64,000 nt of DNA, taken from NCBI GenBank assembly GCA_012934845.2, contig WNNJ02001959.1:146581-210580 (forward strand). Reading direction: 5' to 3'. Positions 10,085-21,923 of this stretch are shown piece after piece. The stretch comes from Pomphorhynchus laevis. Taxonomy: Eukaryota > Acanthocephala > Palaeacanthocephala > Echinorhynchida > Pomphorhynchidae. A program made the position numbers and the translations under genes. Each line of letters starts with the position of its first letter. Position 1 is the stretch's first letter. The notes under the pieces are model-generated. The model was not told the origin of the DNA, did no database searches, and worked only from the letters and a program-made list of their open reading frames with translations.

Positions 10085-12560
10085 AGATATGAACGAAAAG
10101 CGCGAAATCATGTTGACGCGGATCGGCAGAGCACGAACCCAATTGTTCTCTTTAAACGAGACGTGCAGTTTGCGAAAGAATTTGTAGGCGAGCTTGTAGA
10201 TTCTAATCCTGCAATGCGTTTGTGTACTCTAATCACGCCGTCATCCATTCCACCAGATGATGCAAGTACGAGAGTTATGAAATTTCCACGTTCAATGAGA
10301 CTTATTCTCTCTTCGTACTTTGCTCGTTTACGTGACTCGTGATAGTTGAAAGCTCTGGTCGCAGAGGAAAAGTACGATACGGTATTCGAAAGTACGATCG
10401 TTAATTTCGAATATCCTATTACAGACAACATCTAGCCTTGTCTCATCATCTCGACAAGTTGTGCATTTATTAAAATTCATGTATTCATTTACAGATTCCA
10501 AAACAGGATCAATTCTGATTGCATGACAGACAGTAATTAATTCACGAACGAATAAATCCCTTATGATATCGTAGAGTATGATTTGAAAACAACCGTGTTT
10601 GCATTGTAGCAGATGTGAGAGCATTGCTTGTGGTTTGCATTCACAATATGTTGGAATATCGAGTTGCTAGGCTGTCACAGAATTCATTTGGTGTTAGTGT
10701 AGTTTTTATGATCGACTAGCAGCGCACTTAACCACGTTTATCTTCCATTTTCACATGCAAAGTTTAAGTCACACTAAACATCATGGCCCAGATTTAACCT
10801 TAATCAAGAAGGGCGTTCAGTAAAGGCTTATTCTTGATATATGAAGCTGTGTTGCAAATTTCCTTCTGACATTCCAGTAACTCATCACCATACATCACCG
10901 AGTTATACGAATCACAAAGTCTCACGGACGCATTATGATCCAATTCTGTTGTGAAACGCAATCAGCAATACCGATTCCACCAGTTTAATAAGAGAAGTAC
11001 ATTTTTCATATCTTCACTTAGATTCTGTGGAGTAAAAGCAGAAATGAAAACATTCATTATGACATCTTTCAGGGTTAGTAATTGTGCTTCACCGCATCTC
11101 GTTGTTCGAAGTAATTGTGGCAATTTCCATTATAGAGATTGTGTGAGGCATACATATGAAACGTGAGGATCGATCAGGCAGACTTCAATAAATCGTTCAA
11201 TCAATTTTATATGTCCAGCTACCCGGCTAGTTATAAGCTCGTTTATAAAATCATCGGCGCAAATCACAGACCCCAGAATGCTTACCCCATTATTTTATTT
11301 AAACATTATTGTGCGAGTTATATAAGAGGATGGTTGATTTGGACGGATTTGCAACGTACTCTTAATCGGAACCATGTTTTAACACTAGATTCAATACGTT
11401 TTCAAAATCGTGCGGCAGACCAGCAAAATATGCATATCATCGCTGCAGTACTCTTATACATTGTTCATGTACCATTCGAATATACGGTATCGATAACATC
11501 GCAAAAGCTGTCATGGCAAAATGATCGCTTTGTGTGACTCTTTCACACGAGTACAGGTAACCACATCCTAACACAAGCAGTGCATTCGATGGGTGCTTGT
11601 TTCCAAGTACACAAGTGAATGACGGACACGTGAAGCGCATATTATGTAAAACAACACGACGATTTGATTTATTAAAAGCGTTGTTTGCGTCGATACAAAG
11701 AAGTCCAACCTCCGAGTTGTTAGTGAATGCCTCACACAGAAAATAAATCGTGCATTCGAGACCGCTCCGTTGAGCTGCACAAAGTTGGACATTACCAGCA
11801 ACGTCTTGCATATAAGATTTGATATAATGCAATATTAGTTTCCATATTATACGATGAATAATTGACAAAACTTATGGGAGGTATTCCCCCATTTTTCTTC
11901 AACATAGCACCTAGACGACAAGCAACCATAGCTTCGATGATAGCAATGGAACATTCACAGTAGCTATTCTAATCGCAAGAGCTGCAAGGGCATCATCTAA
12001 TCCTTCGAATGTTTACCAAATAAAGTTAACATTTGCCTCGAAAATTTGGCATCCAGACAAAAGAGACATCAGATCCTGCTGTTGTCAACGCTGATTGGAC
12101 AATAGCTGCAGTATATATTTCAAATAAACTCGTGAAATGATGCGGAACTGCTTCAGGAAGTGGATATTTAAGAAGTACGTCAGGATTCATGACTAACGGT
12201 GAGAGATGCAAATTATGTATGTGATCTTTAATCGTAGTAGTACCACTTACATAATCATGGGGCAGTTTTCCTTCGAATTCCTGACCTCCAAACGGGCAGG
12301 TAGTTTCAATCAGTTTTCCATTTTGCATAAGGCCTCAATATCTGTTTTTCCAATCAGTGATTGTACCTTTTCGATTTCAAAGTTGAAACGTAATTGCAAG
12401 GTATTCGCCACATCAAATAGTGCGTCGATTTCGCCTATCATTTACATAATTAATCTCCTCTCTAATGTTTTTCAAGTCACTACGATTTTTCGGCAAGGAA
12501 TCTGCGGTATAATGCATCGTGAAAAGATTGTTAAAAACTTAAGCTCATTGGGTGAAGACT
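10085..12560 (-). mobile_element. Broken reverse-transcriptase retroelement, copy 1
   Basis: Reading leftward, fragments show an N-terminal region of unknown role (12026-12328). A reverse transcriptase core follows (about 11400-11868), with LCIDANNAFNKSNRRVVLHN (motif A, D-x-x-x-A-F) and TQSDHFAM (motif B-like). A C-terminal part lies at 10108-10624 with LLQCKHG, IIRDLFV, RLDVV and IERGNFITLVLASSGGMDD. The C-terminal pattern matches a large animal family of reverse-transcriptase proteins ending in a PD-(D/E)xK-like nuclease region; I cannot name the clade. The copy is clearly broken, with the coding split between frames. A second partial copy lies at 27189-28502. Confidence 0.7.
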
Positions 12561-13779
12561 GATACTCTTTTCAGATAAATTTCGTCAATTGTGCATTTTC
12601 GGCCCTAAAAGGATCATCACACATAAGTTCAGAATAGTTATGAGTGACTGATGGATTTTTATTTTTACGATTCGGTGCACGACAATCAATGGATGTCCGC
12701 GAACCATATCTTCTTCTTTTGACTTTTTCTGTGTTTTAGCGGGGTTGGCTTAACACATTAAATAAGGTATCACGGGATTATTTTTGTTTATGCTAGACAC
12801 AACACACTAGGTGTTGCTGCAATGTCCGCGAACCATATGTTGTAATTGCTTAAAGCGTAAATTGAAACTCTGAACAAATGGTAGGCTGGATGAACTAATG
12901 CCAGAAGCTAAATCTATTCAATACTGTATGGTATATTGTAATAAGTTGAATAATCAGAACTTTTAACTGATTTGTGATCACTTATATCTTTAAATGAAGA
13001 ACACTCTGAATAATAAAATAATTATGATATTTTTAATAATAAAATGTATATAACAATCTACTCTATATTCATTTAAAGATATAAGGCAATAAATTACAAT
13101 AAATAGTGTATTAATTAGGAAATGGATTGTATGCATATTTGTTCATTTATTAATAAATAAACAAAATTATAAAAAAATGATTTAAAATACATTTTAAAAT
13201 ACAAGATTGATTGAAAAAATAATATTTAAAAATTAATATTTGATTTAATATTTCTCGTTATTCATTCAGATATGTATCTTTATTATAATATATTTTTATT
13301 TAGTTACCCAGAAGAAGAAAAATCGATGCTTCAAATGTATACGCAAGCTATAATTGTTGGATAATAAAAAAGAACCGTTAATCATAAAAACATTTTCTTT
13401 TACTAGATTCATTGATAGATTCCAGGAACATAACTTTTTAAATCAGGCAAAAGCTTGAATTTCAAGTTTTGTTGAGAACATTTTTAGACAAAATTTGACA
13501 CTAACAAGCCAATTTAATTTTATGAGATTTAAATTGTGAAATTAATGATTTGGTCAAATCCAATTGCATGATTGTTCTTCAAAGAATAAGATAAAATTAA
13601 CGCATTTCAAAATCATTAAAATTTCTTTCTTGAATATCCGTAAATTAAGCCAAATTTTAGTGGAGTGTCTTAAACAGCAAGCTATAAGCATAAATTTGAT
13701 AACTTAGGATATATTTATTCATCACCTGATTGGGTCGAAAAAAGTAGTATATTCATGCACTGTTTAATTAATGATTTTT
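12561..13779. other. AT-rich intergenic DNA
   Basis: No gene is recognised. The first 300 bases (GTCCGCGAACCATAT occurs twice, near 12695 and 12818) may be the decayed upstream edge of the retroelement. Inverted strings around ATATCTTTAAATGAAGAACA (12988) and ATTCATTTAAAGATATAAGG (13068) form a loose hairpin. Confidence 0.4.
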
Positions 13780-14850
13780 AAAGGGTATATCCAGTTATAT
13801 CCGTCCCCCGTTTACTTATTAGTAACAATTATCAGTATCATTCTGCGATATAGTCTTCTGAATAGAAGTCTTTTGAATACAAAACCACTGGTCATCTATG
13901 CTAGGAGAATAGCTGTTGTAAATTGAGCTGTGGCGTGCAGATGATTTAGCCACGAGGAATCTGCTTTATATATGTAATAGATTCTAGTCGCTCGACGTCT
14001 GGCAATCACTGATGCGAAAGTGACCTCGTGTAATCTAGCAACTATTCGATACATAAATAAGCATCCAATAATGGATCACCAGTCCCGATTTCAATCGATC
14101 TTAATGATCCCGTACGATACAATATATATAAAGATGTTGGTAGAACTGCCGTCTGTGACCAAAGATTGATCCATAATTTAAATTTGCAAAGGTTATAACA
14201 GTACGCAACAGCAAATCGTTACTTTTATTTTTACGTTTCACCCACTAATGGGCTTCTTCAGAATATTGTGCTTTTATATATAACTTTTATGTTTTATAAT
14301 ATATATAATGGTTGTGCATGGATGTGCAGAGTAAACAACGGTTTAGATTTTTTTACGAAATGCGCATTTATAGAAAATGGTTTGCTTGATAGACTAATAT
14401 TTGATTCAAACAGACATCATGTCACTTCTAGATATGTATATAATAAACGGGGGAAACTGACATGACTGGGTATTGGAAACCATCACAGTCCATCAGCAAT
14501 CAAATCCCTAGACCGGTTTCTATTTATTGAGCTTTATCAGTAGGGTCCAGATTTTAAGATTGTTCAGAGATCCTCCACCACTGTTAAGAAGGCTTCATCA
14601 CAAGGACGATTATTACAAGACGACCTTCGAGTTTACAGGCGATCACAAAAGTGATTCGGCAGTATATTATATGAATATTATTGCAGCCTGACCCGGATCG
14701 CAGAGCGATACTGCATTATAATTGTAACTAATAAGTAGGCAGGGGAAACGGACATAATTGGGAATTGGAAACCATCACAGTCCATCAGCAATCAAATCCC
14801 TATATCGGTTTCTGCTTATTGAGCTATGATTGTTTTACGCTCATAGCAAT
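13780..14850. repeat. Inverted-repeat element with internal direct repeats
   Basis: The left end (about 13790-13860: TATCCGTCCCCCGTTTACTT, then ATTAGTAACAATTATCAGTA) is the inverse of the right part (about 14690-14765: GCGATACTGCATTATAATTG, then TAACTAATAAGTAGGCAGGG). A stretch of about 85 bases starting GGGGAAAC is present at about 14450-14530 and again at about 14740-14822 in direct orientation; both copies contain CCATCACAGTCCATCAGC and AATCAAATCCCTA. No convincing protein is encoded. It reads as a composite of non-autonomous elements. Confidence 0.55.
14223..14262 (-). ncRNA. CTGAAGA-hairpin-GAAAC motif, minus strand
   Basis: On the minus strand: CTGAAGA, one unpaired A, a hairpin GCCCA/TGGGT with loop TTAG, then GAA, AC/GT and A. 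This is the same order and the same single unpaired base as the motif at 9069. The outer stem is weak here (only T-A pairs next to the core). It is probably the decayed tail of an element. Confidence 0.35.
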
Positions 14851-15233
14851 AAAATAAATAAAATAGCAAAAGTTTATAAAGTTTATTCCTAATCAACAAT
14901 AGATACTCGTTGCTCATTTTTCTAACTTCTCAAAACTGCCTATCGATTTGAGAATAACAATATCGACGATTCAAAAATTTGCTTCATAAATCAATTACAG
15001 CTAATTCAAAATTATCACGCGATGAGTAATCGTTGTACGGTTTGAATATTGTACAACGAATATTGTATTTTCAAGTATTAGATGATGCTTGAAAATTTAG
15101 TAGACAAAACAAGAATTTTTAGTTTTTGAATGAGTAATCTTTGTAGGGTGTAAATGGTTTAAATTTTGGTAGACAAAAAAACGTACAATTTTCAGTCATC
15201 GCTGATGAAGACAGTGTTGTAAGGAATTTGGAA
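14851..15233. other. Upstream region of the four-helix membrane gene
   Basis: No gene is seen. Short inverted strings such as CAACGATTACTCA and TGAGTAATCTTTGTAG (around 15020-15145) occur. The promoter cannot be placed. Confidence 0.35.
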
Positions 15234-15782
15234 ATGCTTAATAAAAATTTGAACAGGTTGTTTATTACACTTAATGTGATACTTCTTTTGATTGGAATTA
15301 TGATTACCATAAGTGTGGCCATTCGCGTTATCTTATTCAAAAATAAGTCGAATTTGGTTTTCGATATTTCAATAAGTACACTCGAAGTATTTGTGCCAAG
15401 TCTCGGAATACTCATTGCCAAAAGAGTAAGGAGGCATTCATTAAAGAATAAAATTTTGTTGCTCATATACAACACGGCTCTGCTTGCTCTTATTGTCGTT
15501 TATTTCGTTCCATTCGTTGAGCTACTGTCAAAATATCAATATAGGAAAACCGAGAATGATTTCATTGCGAAAAATAAAAAGCTTGTTGAATCTCAACTCT
15601 ATTGCACATCTGTATCGAGAAACTACACAAGGAAGGATCTATGCTACCCACATATACATTTGTTGATAGAAATAACTGTTTATTTCATATTTGTGTCGAT
15701 TTTGATAAAAATTGCTGCTGGCTACTGTTCAATACGAGGACTTTGCAATCTCAATCAGAATTCAAAACCGAGCAAAGACTGA
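15234..15782 (+). CDS. Orphan four-transmembrane protein
   Basis: This single-exon frame of about 182 residues starts at ATG 15234. Four hydrophobic helices are evident: residues about 7-32 (FITLNVILLLIGIMITISVA), 48-66 (after LVFDIS, around FVPSLGILIA), 74-98 (ILLLIYNTALLALIVVYFVP) and 143-166 (LLIEITVYFIFVSILIKIAA). Basic residues (KNKSN, KRVRRHS) flank the loops. The loop between helices 3 and 4 contains two cysteines (LYCTSV... DLCYP), which could form a disulphide. The layout recalls tetraspanin-like or claudin-like proteins, but the tetraspanin CCG motif and the claudin W-GLW-C-C signature are absent. No family is assigned. The long frame amid AT-rich DNA, with plausible topology, supports a real gene. 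Confidence 0.55.
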   Translation: MLNKNLNRLFITLNVILLLIGIMITISVAIRVILFKNKSNLVFDISISTLEVFVPSLGILIAKRVRRHSLKNKILLLIYNTALLALIVVYFVPFVELLSKYQYRKTENDFIAKNKKLVESQLYCTSVSRNYTRKDLCYPHIHLLIEITVYFIFVSILIKIAAGYCSIRGLCNLNQNSKPSKD

Positions 15783-16069
15783 TTTAGCGACAAACGCACA
15801 TCGTGGGAATCGAATACCCTGCTTGTTCTTGCTTAATATGCTCTTTAATACTAGTTTGATATAATAGACTAAATAAATCATAAAATATTTCTTTTTGTGC
15901 ATTTTATAATGGTTTTTTGATATCAAAAAGGTTAACATCCGTTTATAAAACATAAGCTATGTAGGGCGATGTTTGCCAGTATTTGGAAACTTTTGTTCTT
16001 GATAAGTTACTTGAATTAAATATATCATAATATTAGTTTCAAAATGTAAATATACAATTATTTGTATTT
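15783..16069. other. AT-rich DNA
   Basis: The 3' flank of the four-helix gene; no separate feature is seen. Confidence 0.35.
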
Positions 16070-17265
16070 TAAGTTAATTTAATTGTGCAGTCATTGTTAC
16101 AATTGAAATTTTTGATGACACTGCACTTGCTTCAATGCTATAAGCCAACAGCAGTACGGCTACATTTCCGTATTGGTGGACCTCATCAGCTACTGATCCA
16201 ATACCTACGTTTCCATCAATCCTATAAGCCAACAGCAGTACGGCTACATTAATAAACTAACATCAGTACAGCTGTTGGCTCAACAGCAGTACAGCTCAAT
16301 CATATAAGCCAACAGCAGTACGGCTACATTACTAAGCTAACAGCAGTACAGCTGTTGGCTTAACAGAATGCAGCTCAATCCTATAAGGCAACAGCAATAC
16401 ATCTACATTTCAGTATTGGTGGACCTCATCACCTACTGATAATACCTAAGTTTCACGTTCCAGTCATTTTAATGTTGGCTGACAATCACTCGACTCGTCT
16501 GATTTGTTTTTAATTAAATTGAATGAAAGACTCGTCTTACATTTTGAAATCAGATAGGATTAAAGCAACACATTAATAATCCTATTTACAGCGGAATGTA
16601 GGTTTACATGTCTCTGAGGCAAATACTATGTCACTTCATTTTGCTTCAATCCTATAAGTCTACAGCAGTACGCTACATTTCAGTATTGGTGGATCTCATC
16701 AGCTACTGATCCAATACCTACATTTACATCAATCATATAAGCCTGCATTAATACGAAAGTCTTTTAATAAATCTAAATGCCAATAAAGAAGACGAGTCTA
16801 GTGATCGTCAGCCAGTATTAAAAGGATCGAAATGTGAAACGTATGTATTGTGGATCAGTAGCTGATAAAGTCCATCAATAATTAAATGTAGCGTACTGCT
16901 GTTGACTTAAGAGATTAAAGCAATGTGCAGTGTCATCAAAAATTTCAATTGTCGACATACGATTGAAATTCAATTTCAACAGACGAGTCGAGTGATCGTC
17001 AGACAACATTAAAAAGGATCGAAATGTGAATTGACAACAGACGATTGAAATTCAATTTCAACAGACGAGTCGAGTGATCGTCAGCCAACATTAAAAGGAT
17101 CGAAACGTGAAACGTATGTATTGTGGATCAGTAGCTGATGCAGTCCACCAATAATTAAATGTAGCGTACTGCTGTTGGCTTATAGATAGGATTGAAGCAA
17201 CGTTCAATGTCATCAAAAATTTCAATTGTAACAATGGCTGCATAATTAAATTAACATAAAATTAG
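16070..17265. repeat. Composite inverted-repeat element with terminal repeats of ~90 bp
   Basis: The left end (GTTAATTTAATTGTGCAGTC, then ATTGTTACAATTGAAATTTT, 16073-16170) is the inverse of the right end (17165-17262). Inside are many copies, in both directions, of TAAGCCAACAGCAGTACGGC (16142, 16219, 16306 and more), of GGTGGACCTCATCAGCTACT, and of the stretch around GACGAGTCGAGTGATCGTC (16982, 17061, inverse near 16480). It contains no protein-coding region. Nested, mutually inverted blocks make it a foldback-type element that has grown by internal duplication. Confidence 0.7.
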
Positions 17266-18399
17266 GAAGCAAACTATTGATGAATAATTTTAAAACCTAT
17301 AATTATTAAACTCTGTATTTGAAAGGTAATCACCGACGCTTTCGTTTAGTAAATATCTATTCTCCATAATCATCTCGTAAAAAAGTGATTAAAAGTGATT
17401 TGTAAATGATAGCTGCTATGCACCACGCATCATATGTGCCAATAAGCAAAGTGGTCATTCTCACACTTAGACATCTATTTCCTATCGGGAATGGATTAAA
17501 TAAGTTTTTATTTTTTAAGTATTCTGTTTTTGAAAAACAATTTATGGAAAGTATAACTCATCCCTAAAAGATGTAATGCATTGAATTTTTGAAGAAATAT
17601 TTAAATTGTGTATAAAAATTACAAATTATTTACAGTCGATATAAAGGTCGTAATACTAAAAGATAAATATGATATAAAAATGATATCGCATTTGTGAGTC
17701 ATATGCTTCACTAAATCTTCATAATAAATCCACATGATTTTCAAACAAATTGACATTGATTAAAATTTTTAAATTCAAACATATCGACATTGATTTTTTA
17801 TACAGATGGTAAATTTTTCAAACTTACAATATGTGTCAGAGCAAAATGGCACACAACCATTGAAACTTGTGTAAGAATTTAAAAGGCCGTGGAAGCATGG
17901 AATGCAGTAGATCAATAAACGTTTGTAACACTACGAATGACTTTAACGATGAGTTAATACTTCTTTAGATAGCGCAATATTTATTTAAAGGCAATTACTT
18001 ATTAGTCAATTCATAAAAAATGATTTTTATTTAAAATTCTAATTTCATGCAAATTAAATAAAACCTTATTTAATTATTTAGAATTTATTTTATCATCATT
18101 TTTAATTTATAAAATACGTAGACTCAGTTAGATGATCTGATTATCTGTTTTATGCAATTCTTCATCATTGTTTTAATTCACTAAGAGTTACTTGATTAAT
18201 CATGGCCATTAATCATGGTCACTGAGGACACATTATTTCACTGAAGGTGAAATATGTTATTAAGATCCGGCTAGCGGATCACACACATAAGGTAGGTTTC
18301 TAATTGATCGTTAGAAAACGATCGCCAACCGAAATTAATATACAACAATGTATATCTACAACACTGGAGCAGCCATCCAAGTAGATGTAGCGTTCAATG
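17266..18399. other. AT-rich DNA with a Penelope-like lead-in fragment
   Basis: No gene is seen. About 17990-18150 resembles the AT-rich lead-in of the Penelope-like copies, including AATTCATAAAAAATGATTTT and ACTCAGTTAGATGATCTGAT (compare 7080-7105 in the other direction). The rest is unassigned. Confidence 0.35.
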
Positions 18400-18560
18400 A
18401 AGATACAGACGTCCTGAGTTCAAAGACGATAAGCATCCGCGTCCATAGTAAGCAGATAATAAGGGTCAAAACGTGAAACGTAGGTCTGGGTCACAGTTGA
18501 TGAGAACTACCTAGGCTGATTAGTAGCGTCATGCTGTATCAAGAATAGGAACAACACATG
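18400..18560 (+). repeat. Fragment sharing the GAAACGTGAAACGTAGG core
   Basis: CAAAACGTGAAACGTAGGTC, CACAGTTGATGAGAACTACC and GGCTGATTAGTAGCGTCATG match, with differences, the core of the elements at 16070-17265 and 18705-19193. No inverted partner was noticed, so it is probably a single arm. Confidence 0.45.
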
Positions 18561-18704
18561 TTATTGAAATATCGTGCCACAATCAGAATAATAGTTTATT
18601 ATATTTCAAATAAAGTTGTAACCGATATGTGTTAGGATAACTGGGAAATGTAGTTTATATTCTAAAGTTTTAAATTTAGTCTATATTCTTAAGTTTATAT
18701 TCTA

Positions 18705-19193
18705 AAGATTTCGGTATTGTGAATATTGCATACACGAGCCGCTATTCTTCACTGGTCGGTTTGATATTATCCTCGTGTGGTTGTTTAAATCCTATCAGCA
18801 TCACTGTACACTACAATCAGCGTGGGTGGACCTCGTCAGCAGTGAGCCCACGCCTACATTTCGTGTTTCGGTTCTTTTACTGCTTCTGCTGATTCCTTGT
18901 ATCGAATTTCTTAAAATCGGTATGTGGTGAGTTCGAATTGTGAATAATAGTTACCGCCCACACCAAATATAGAACACATTAATTGTGTAATTTGGTATAT
19001 AAGCTAAATTTAAACCAGCATTTCGGCGACAAGGAATCAGCAGAAGCAGTAAAAGGACCGAAACACGAAATGTAGCCGTGGGATCACTGCTGATGAGGTC
19101 CACCCATGCTGATTGTAGTGTACAGTGATGCTGATAGAATTTAAACAACCACACGAGGATAATATCAAACCGACCAGTGAAGATTTCGGTATA
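18705..19193. repeat. Foldback element with ~150-bp arms and a 13-bp flanking duplication
   Basis: The left arm (about 18748-18905) and right arm (about 19018-19180) are inverted copies; both include CGACCAGTGAAG or its inverse, ACCACACGAGGATAATATCA, CAGTGATGCTGATAG and GGACCGAAACACGAAATGTA. The 13-bp string AAGATTTCGGTAT occurs in direct orientation at 18705-18717 and 19180-19192, fitting a target-site duplication. The left one is separated from the arm by about 30 bases. No coding sequence is convincing. Confidence 0.75.
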
Positions 19194-20814
19194 TTAAAGG
19201 CACAAGTTTCATTCACAATAAAAAAACAGAAAATATTTACAATACTTTTTCATTTGAAAAAGTTACTTTTTCATTTCAAAAATACTATTGAAGATAAAAA
19301 AATAAACAATATAAAAATATATTTTTAAGGAGAGTGAGACCATTCCGCGTGAATTTCTTGTAAAACATGTAAGCCAAACGCGTACATGTATATTTATATA
19401 TACATTATATATTTAATATATATTATTATATATACATTATTTTTTATATATTTTTATATTAAAAATATGTTTTTAGTAAATATACTTTTATTGTTTATTT
19501 TTATCTTTATTGTAAGTTATTTAAAGTATTGCTTACATATTACTTTAAAAAGTAAAAGTTTTGGGAAAAAATCAAAATGCATTAAAATTTATTTAATTTC
19601 ATCAATCACACTTACGCTCATAAATATAATAAAAATATTAAAATCAACTGTTTGATATCCACTCAAGTTTCTCTTTGTCATTCCATGTTTCGATCACTTC
19701 AGCAATTGATGGAAACACCTTAAATAAATGTAGCGATTGAATGCTTAGTCAAATTTAATCAAATTATAGTTTGAAACTAATGGTGACGTAAACTACCGGT
19801 GGAGGAGCCTGCGCTTAGTGATTTTCTTCAGAGGTTTACTGAGGATTAAGTACTCTGGAAGTTTTGTAGCTACAGGGTCACACTGATTAGACAACCCTGT
19901 AGTAATGAGTAGACTAAGATCGACACGCATCATTGGGGGGGGCTAGACGTCTGTGGTGGGCGCATTCCGGGTTAAGCTTCACGACGAAGGTTGTAAAAAA
20001 CTATTCAGGGTTATATTTCCCTGTTCGTGTTAATTAAAAAAAGTAGTATGGAATTATAGTTTATTTCCATAATGTAATGTAAAGTTATTTTTCAGTTTGT
20101 AAATAACCAAATCTCAATAAAAATATAAAATCATTTATAAAAATACAACTTTAAATTATTAGATATCGTAAAATTTAAAAAAAACTAATTTTGTGGCTAA
20201 TTTTCGTCATTTAGACGTATATTAAAATATATTAAAATATTTTAATTATAATATAATTAATTATATTAAATGTTAAATACTAATGTATTATCAATTATTA
20301 AAAGTATACGTTATTCAGTTCATGCCCATACCGGCCTAAGAAGAAAATACCGACCAAACAAGGGAATTACATTTTATTAAAGTAGATTATTAAACATAGT
20401 CGTCCTGTCTCGTAAATAATTGGATTATGGAAAAGTTGTATTACCGTACCGATAACATGTGCTACCACTCTATATGAAAAGCATCTTCAAATACCTCGTG
20501 ATTCAAGATTGATTTGTTTGATTTTCTTGAAATTGTCACCAAAATAATTAATTACTTATCAGCAAAAACTTAATATGTATTCTTAAAAATTTGAAGAAAA
20601 AACGCTTAAAAATTAGCATGTAAAGTTTATTTTGATATTCTATTAAAAGCTTTCTCATATTTTAAGATTATAAACAAAAAGTGCGTTTTCTTCAATGTGA
20701 GTTTTTAATATAAAATCTGTTAATTAAGATAATTTATTAATATTTATCGGTATAATTGATAATATATCCTTATTAAATATTTTTTAAATTAGTCATCCCT
20801 ACTATAATATTTTT
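19194..20814. other. Intergenic DNA, mostly AT-rich
   Basis: No gene is seen. 19386-19655 forms an open frame of mostly Ile, Tyr, Leu and Phe from TATATA-rich DNA, which is not credible as protein. A less AT-rich island at 19790-19990, with GTCACACTGATTAGACAACC and GGGGGGGCTAGACGTC, has no recognised content and may be a mobile-element remnant. Confidence 0.4.
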
Positions 20815-21065
20815 ATTTCATTTTTGGTGAAAATATAATTATAGACACGAGTATTTTTAATTTTACAATTTCTTTATTTCTTTTTTTTGCTTTCCACTGT
20901 TTATCTTTTTCAATCATACATTGAATCCAGTGTATGTTTGAAAAGTGTATCACATCCAATGTATGCTTGAAAAGGACACACAACCGAAAGCTAGCAAATA
21001 AATAAATTGTAAAATTAAAAATACTCGTGTCTATAATTTTATTTTCACCAAAATGAAACAAGTTA
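20815..21065. repeat. MITE-like element with ~50-bp terminal inverted repeats
   Basis: TTCATTTTTGGTGAAAATAT, then TATAGACACGAGTATTTTTA and ATTTTACAATTT (20818-20870) is inverted at about 21008-21060. The centre holds two related strings, ATTGAATCCAGTGTATGTTTG and ATCCAATGTATGCTTGAAAAG. It encodes no transposase. Confidence 0.7.
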
Positions 21066-21289
21066 AGTTCGACACGAATGCAATTCTCAAATATAATATT
21101 TTCAATTTGACATTTCAATGATTTTTAAATAAAAATGAAATTATTTAATAACACGAATATCTTATAACAAAGTGTTTATTACATGTGTATTCCTTAGTGG
21201 ATAGTCTTTCTCGAATACCGTGTGAATGAAAATGATTAAAATTAAAATGATATTTTTTAAATGTTGTTGAAACCATTTTTATATTTTGA

Positions 21290-21893
21290 TTATAGCTACT
21301 AGTCAAAATAATACTAGCCAAATCAGTCGACGATTCAAATCGTCTATCATGCCTTCAATCACGCTGGGGCAAAGAATCACCAACGGCCATACGCACCAAC
21401 GGCCGATAAGAAGGCATTAACTCGCTCACTTGCCAGTACGGGGGTTATTAAGGACTGCGGCGTAAAGCCATTCGCGACGTAGTATTCACACAAATAAAAT
21501 CAACCCGAACGGATGTAGCTCTGGAAGTGCGAGGAATTATGCCAGACCTAAATTAATGACCGGCAGACATCCTCTTTTATGGGAAACCTCTTCCTGCAGT
21601 TGACTTTGCAGTCACCTACCCCAACAGACCTCATAATGTCACCCTGCCACCAACGTACAACTCGCCGCTGCCACGTCGTGCACTGTCAATGTCAAGACAG
21701 AAAATATAAGGAAAGGGTCGAAGCAGCAGAGTACAAATTTTCAACCGCCGTAGAGAAGATCTTAGGTGGATAGAACAATAACGGAAACACGGTGATCAAG
21801 GGGGTTGTGAATAATATGAGCCGGACAAGCGGAATCAGATACGCTGTGACGGTCACATGCTTATATCAGCGCATCTCCACTAATGAAGGACAA
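21290..21893 (+). pseudogene. LINE C-terminal relic with restriction-like endonuclease remnant
   Basis: Fragments in more than one frame read ALTRSLASTGVIKDCGVKP, then PADILFYGKPLPAVDFAVTY (a PD-(D/E)xK-like run), then KYKERVEAAEYKFSTAVEKI, then NTVIKGVVNNMSR. This order is characteristic of the C-terminal end of non-LTR retrotransposons that use a restriction-like endonuclease. No reverse transcriptase core remains. The frame changes at least once and is interrupted by stops, so it is dead. Its higher GC content than the flanks is consistent with foreign-element origin. Confidence 0.55.
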
Positions 21894-21923
21894 CCCCAAA
21901 CCATGTTAGAGTCACTCGGCCAG

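Noticed and set aside
10082-11537. Plus-strand open frames over the retroelement relic
   Set aside because: They lie opposite recognisable minus-strand reverse-transcriptase and C-terminal sequence and have no family resemblance of their own.
15800-15830. tRNA T-arm-like string GGGAATCGAATACCC
   Set aside because: No matching acceptor, D or anticodon arm on either strand.
18705-19193. Canonical type II hammerhead from GGACC-GAAAC...CTGATGA-GGTCC
   Set aside because: Stem II and a small stem III fit, but no stem I closes in the correct register next to the core, so only a shared structured core is claimed.
19386-19655. Open frame of 89 residues made of Ile, Tyr, Leu, Phe and Lys
   Set aside because: It derives from TATA-rich low-complexity DNA; the composition is that of translated microsatellite, with no domain and no neighbouring exon.
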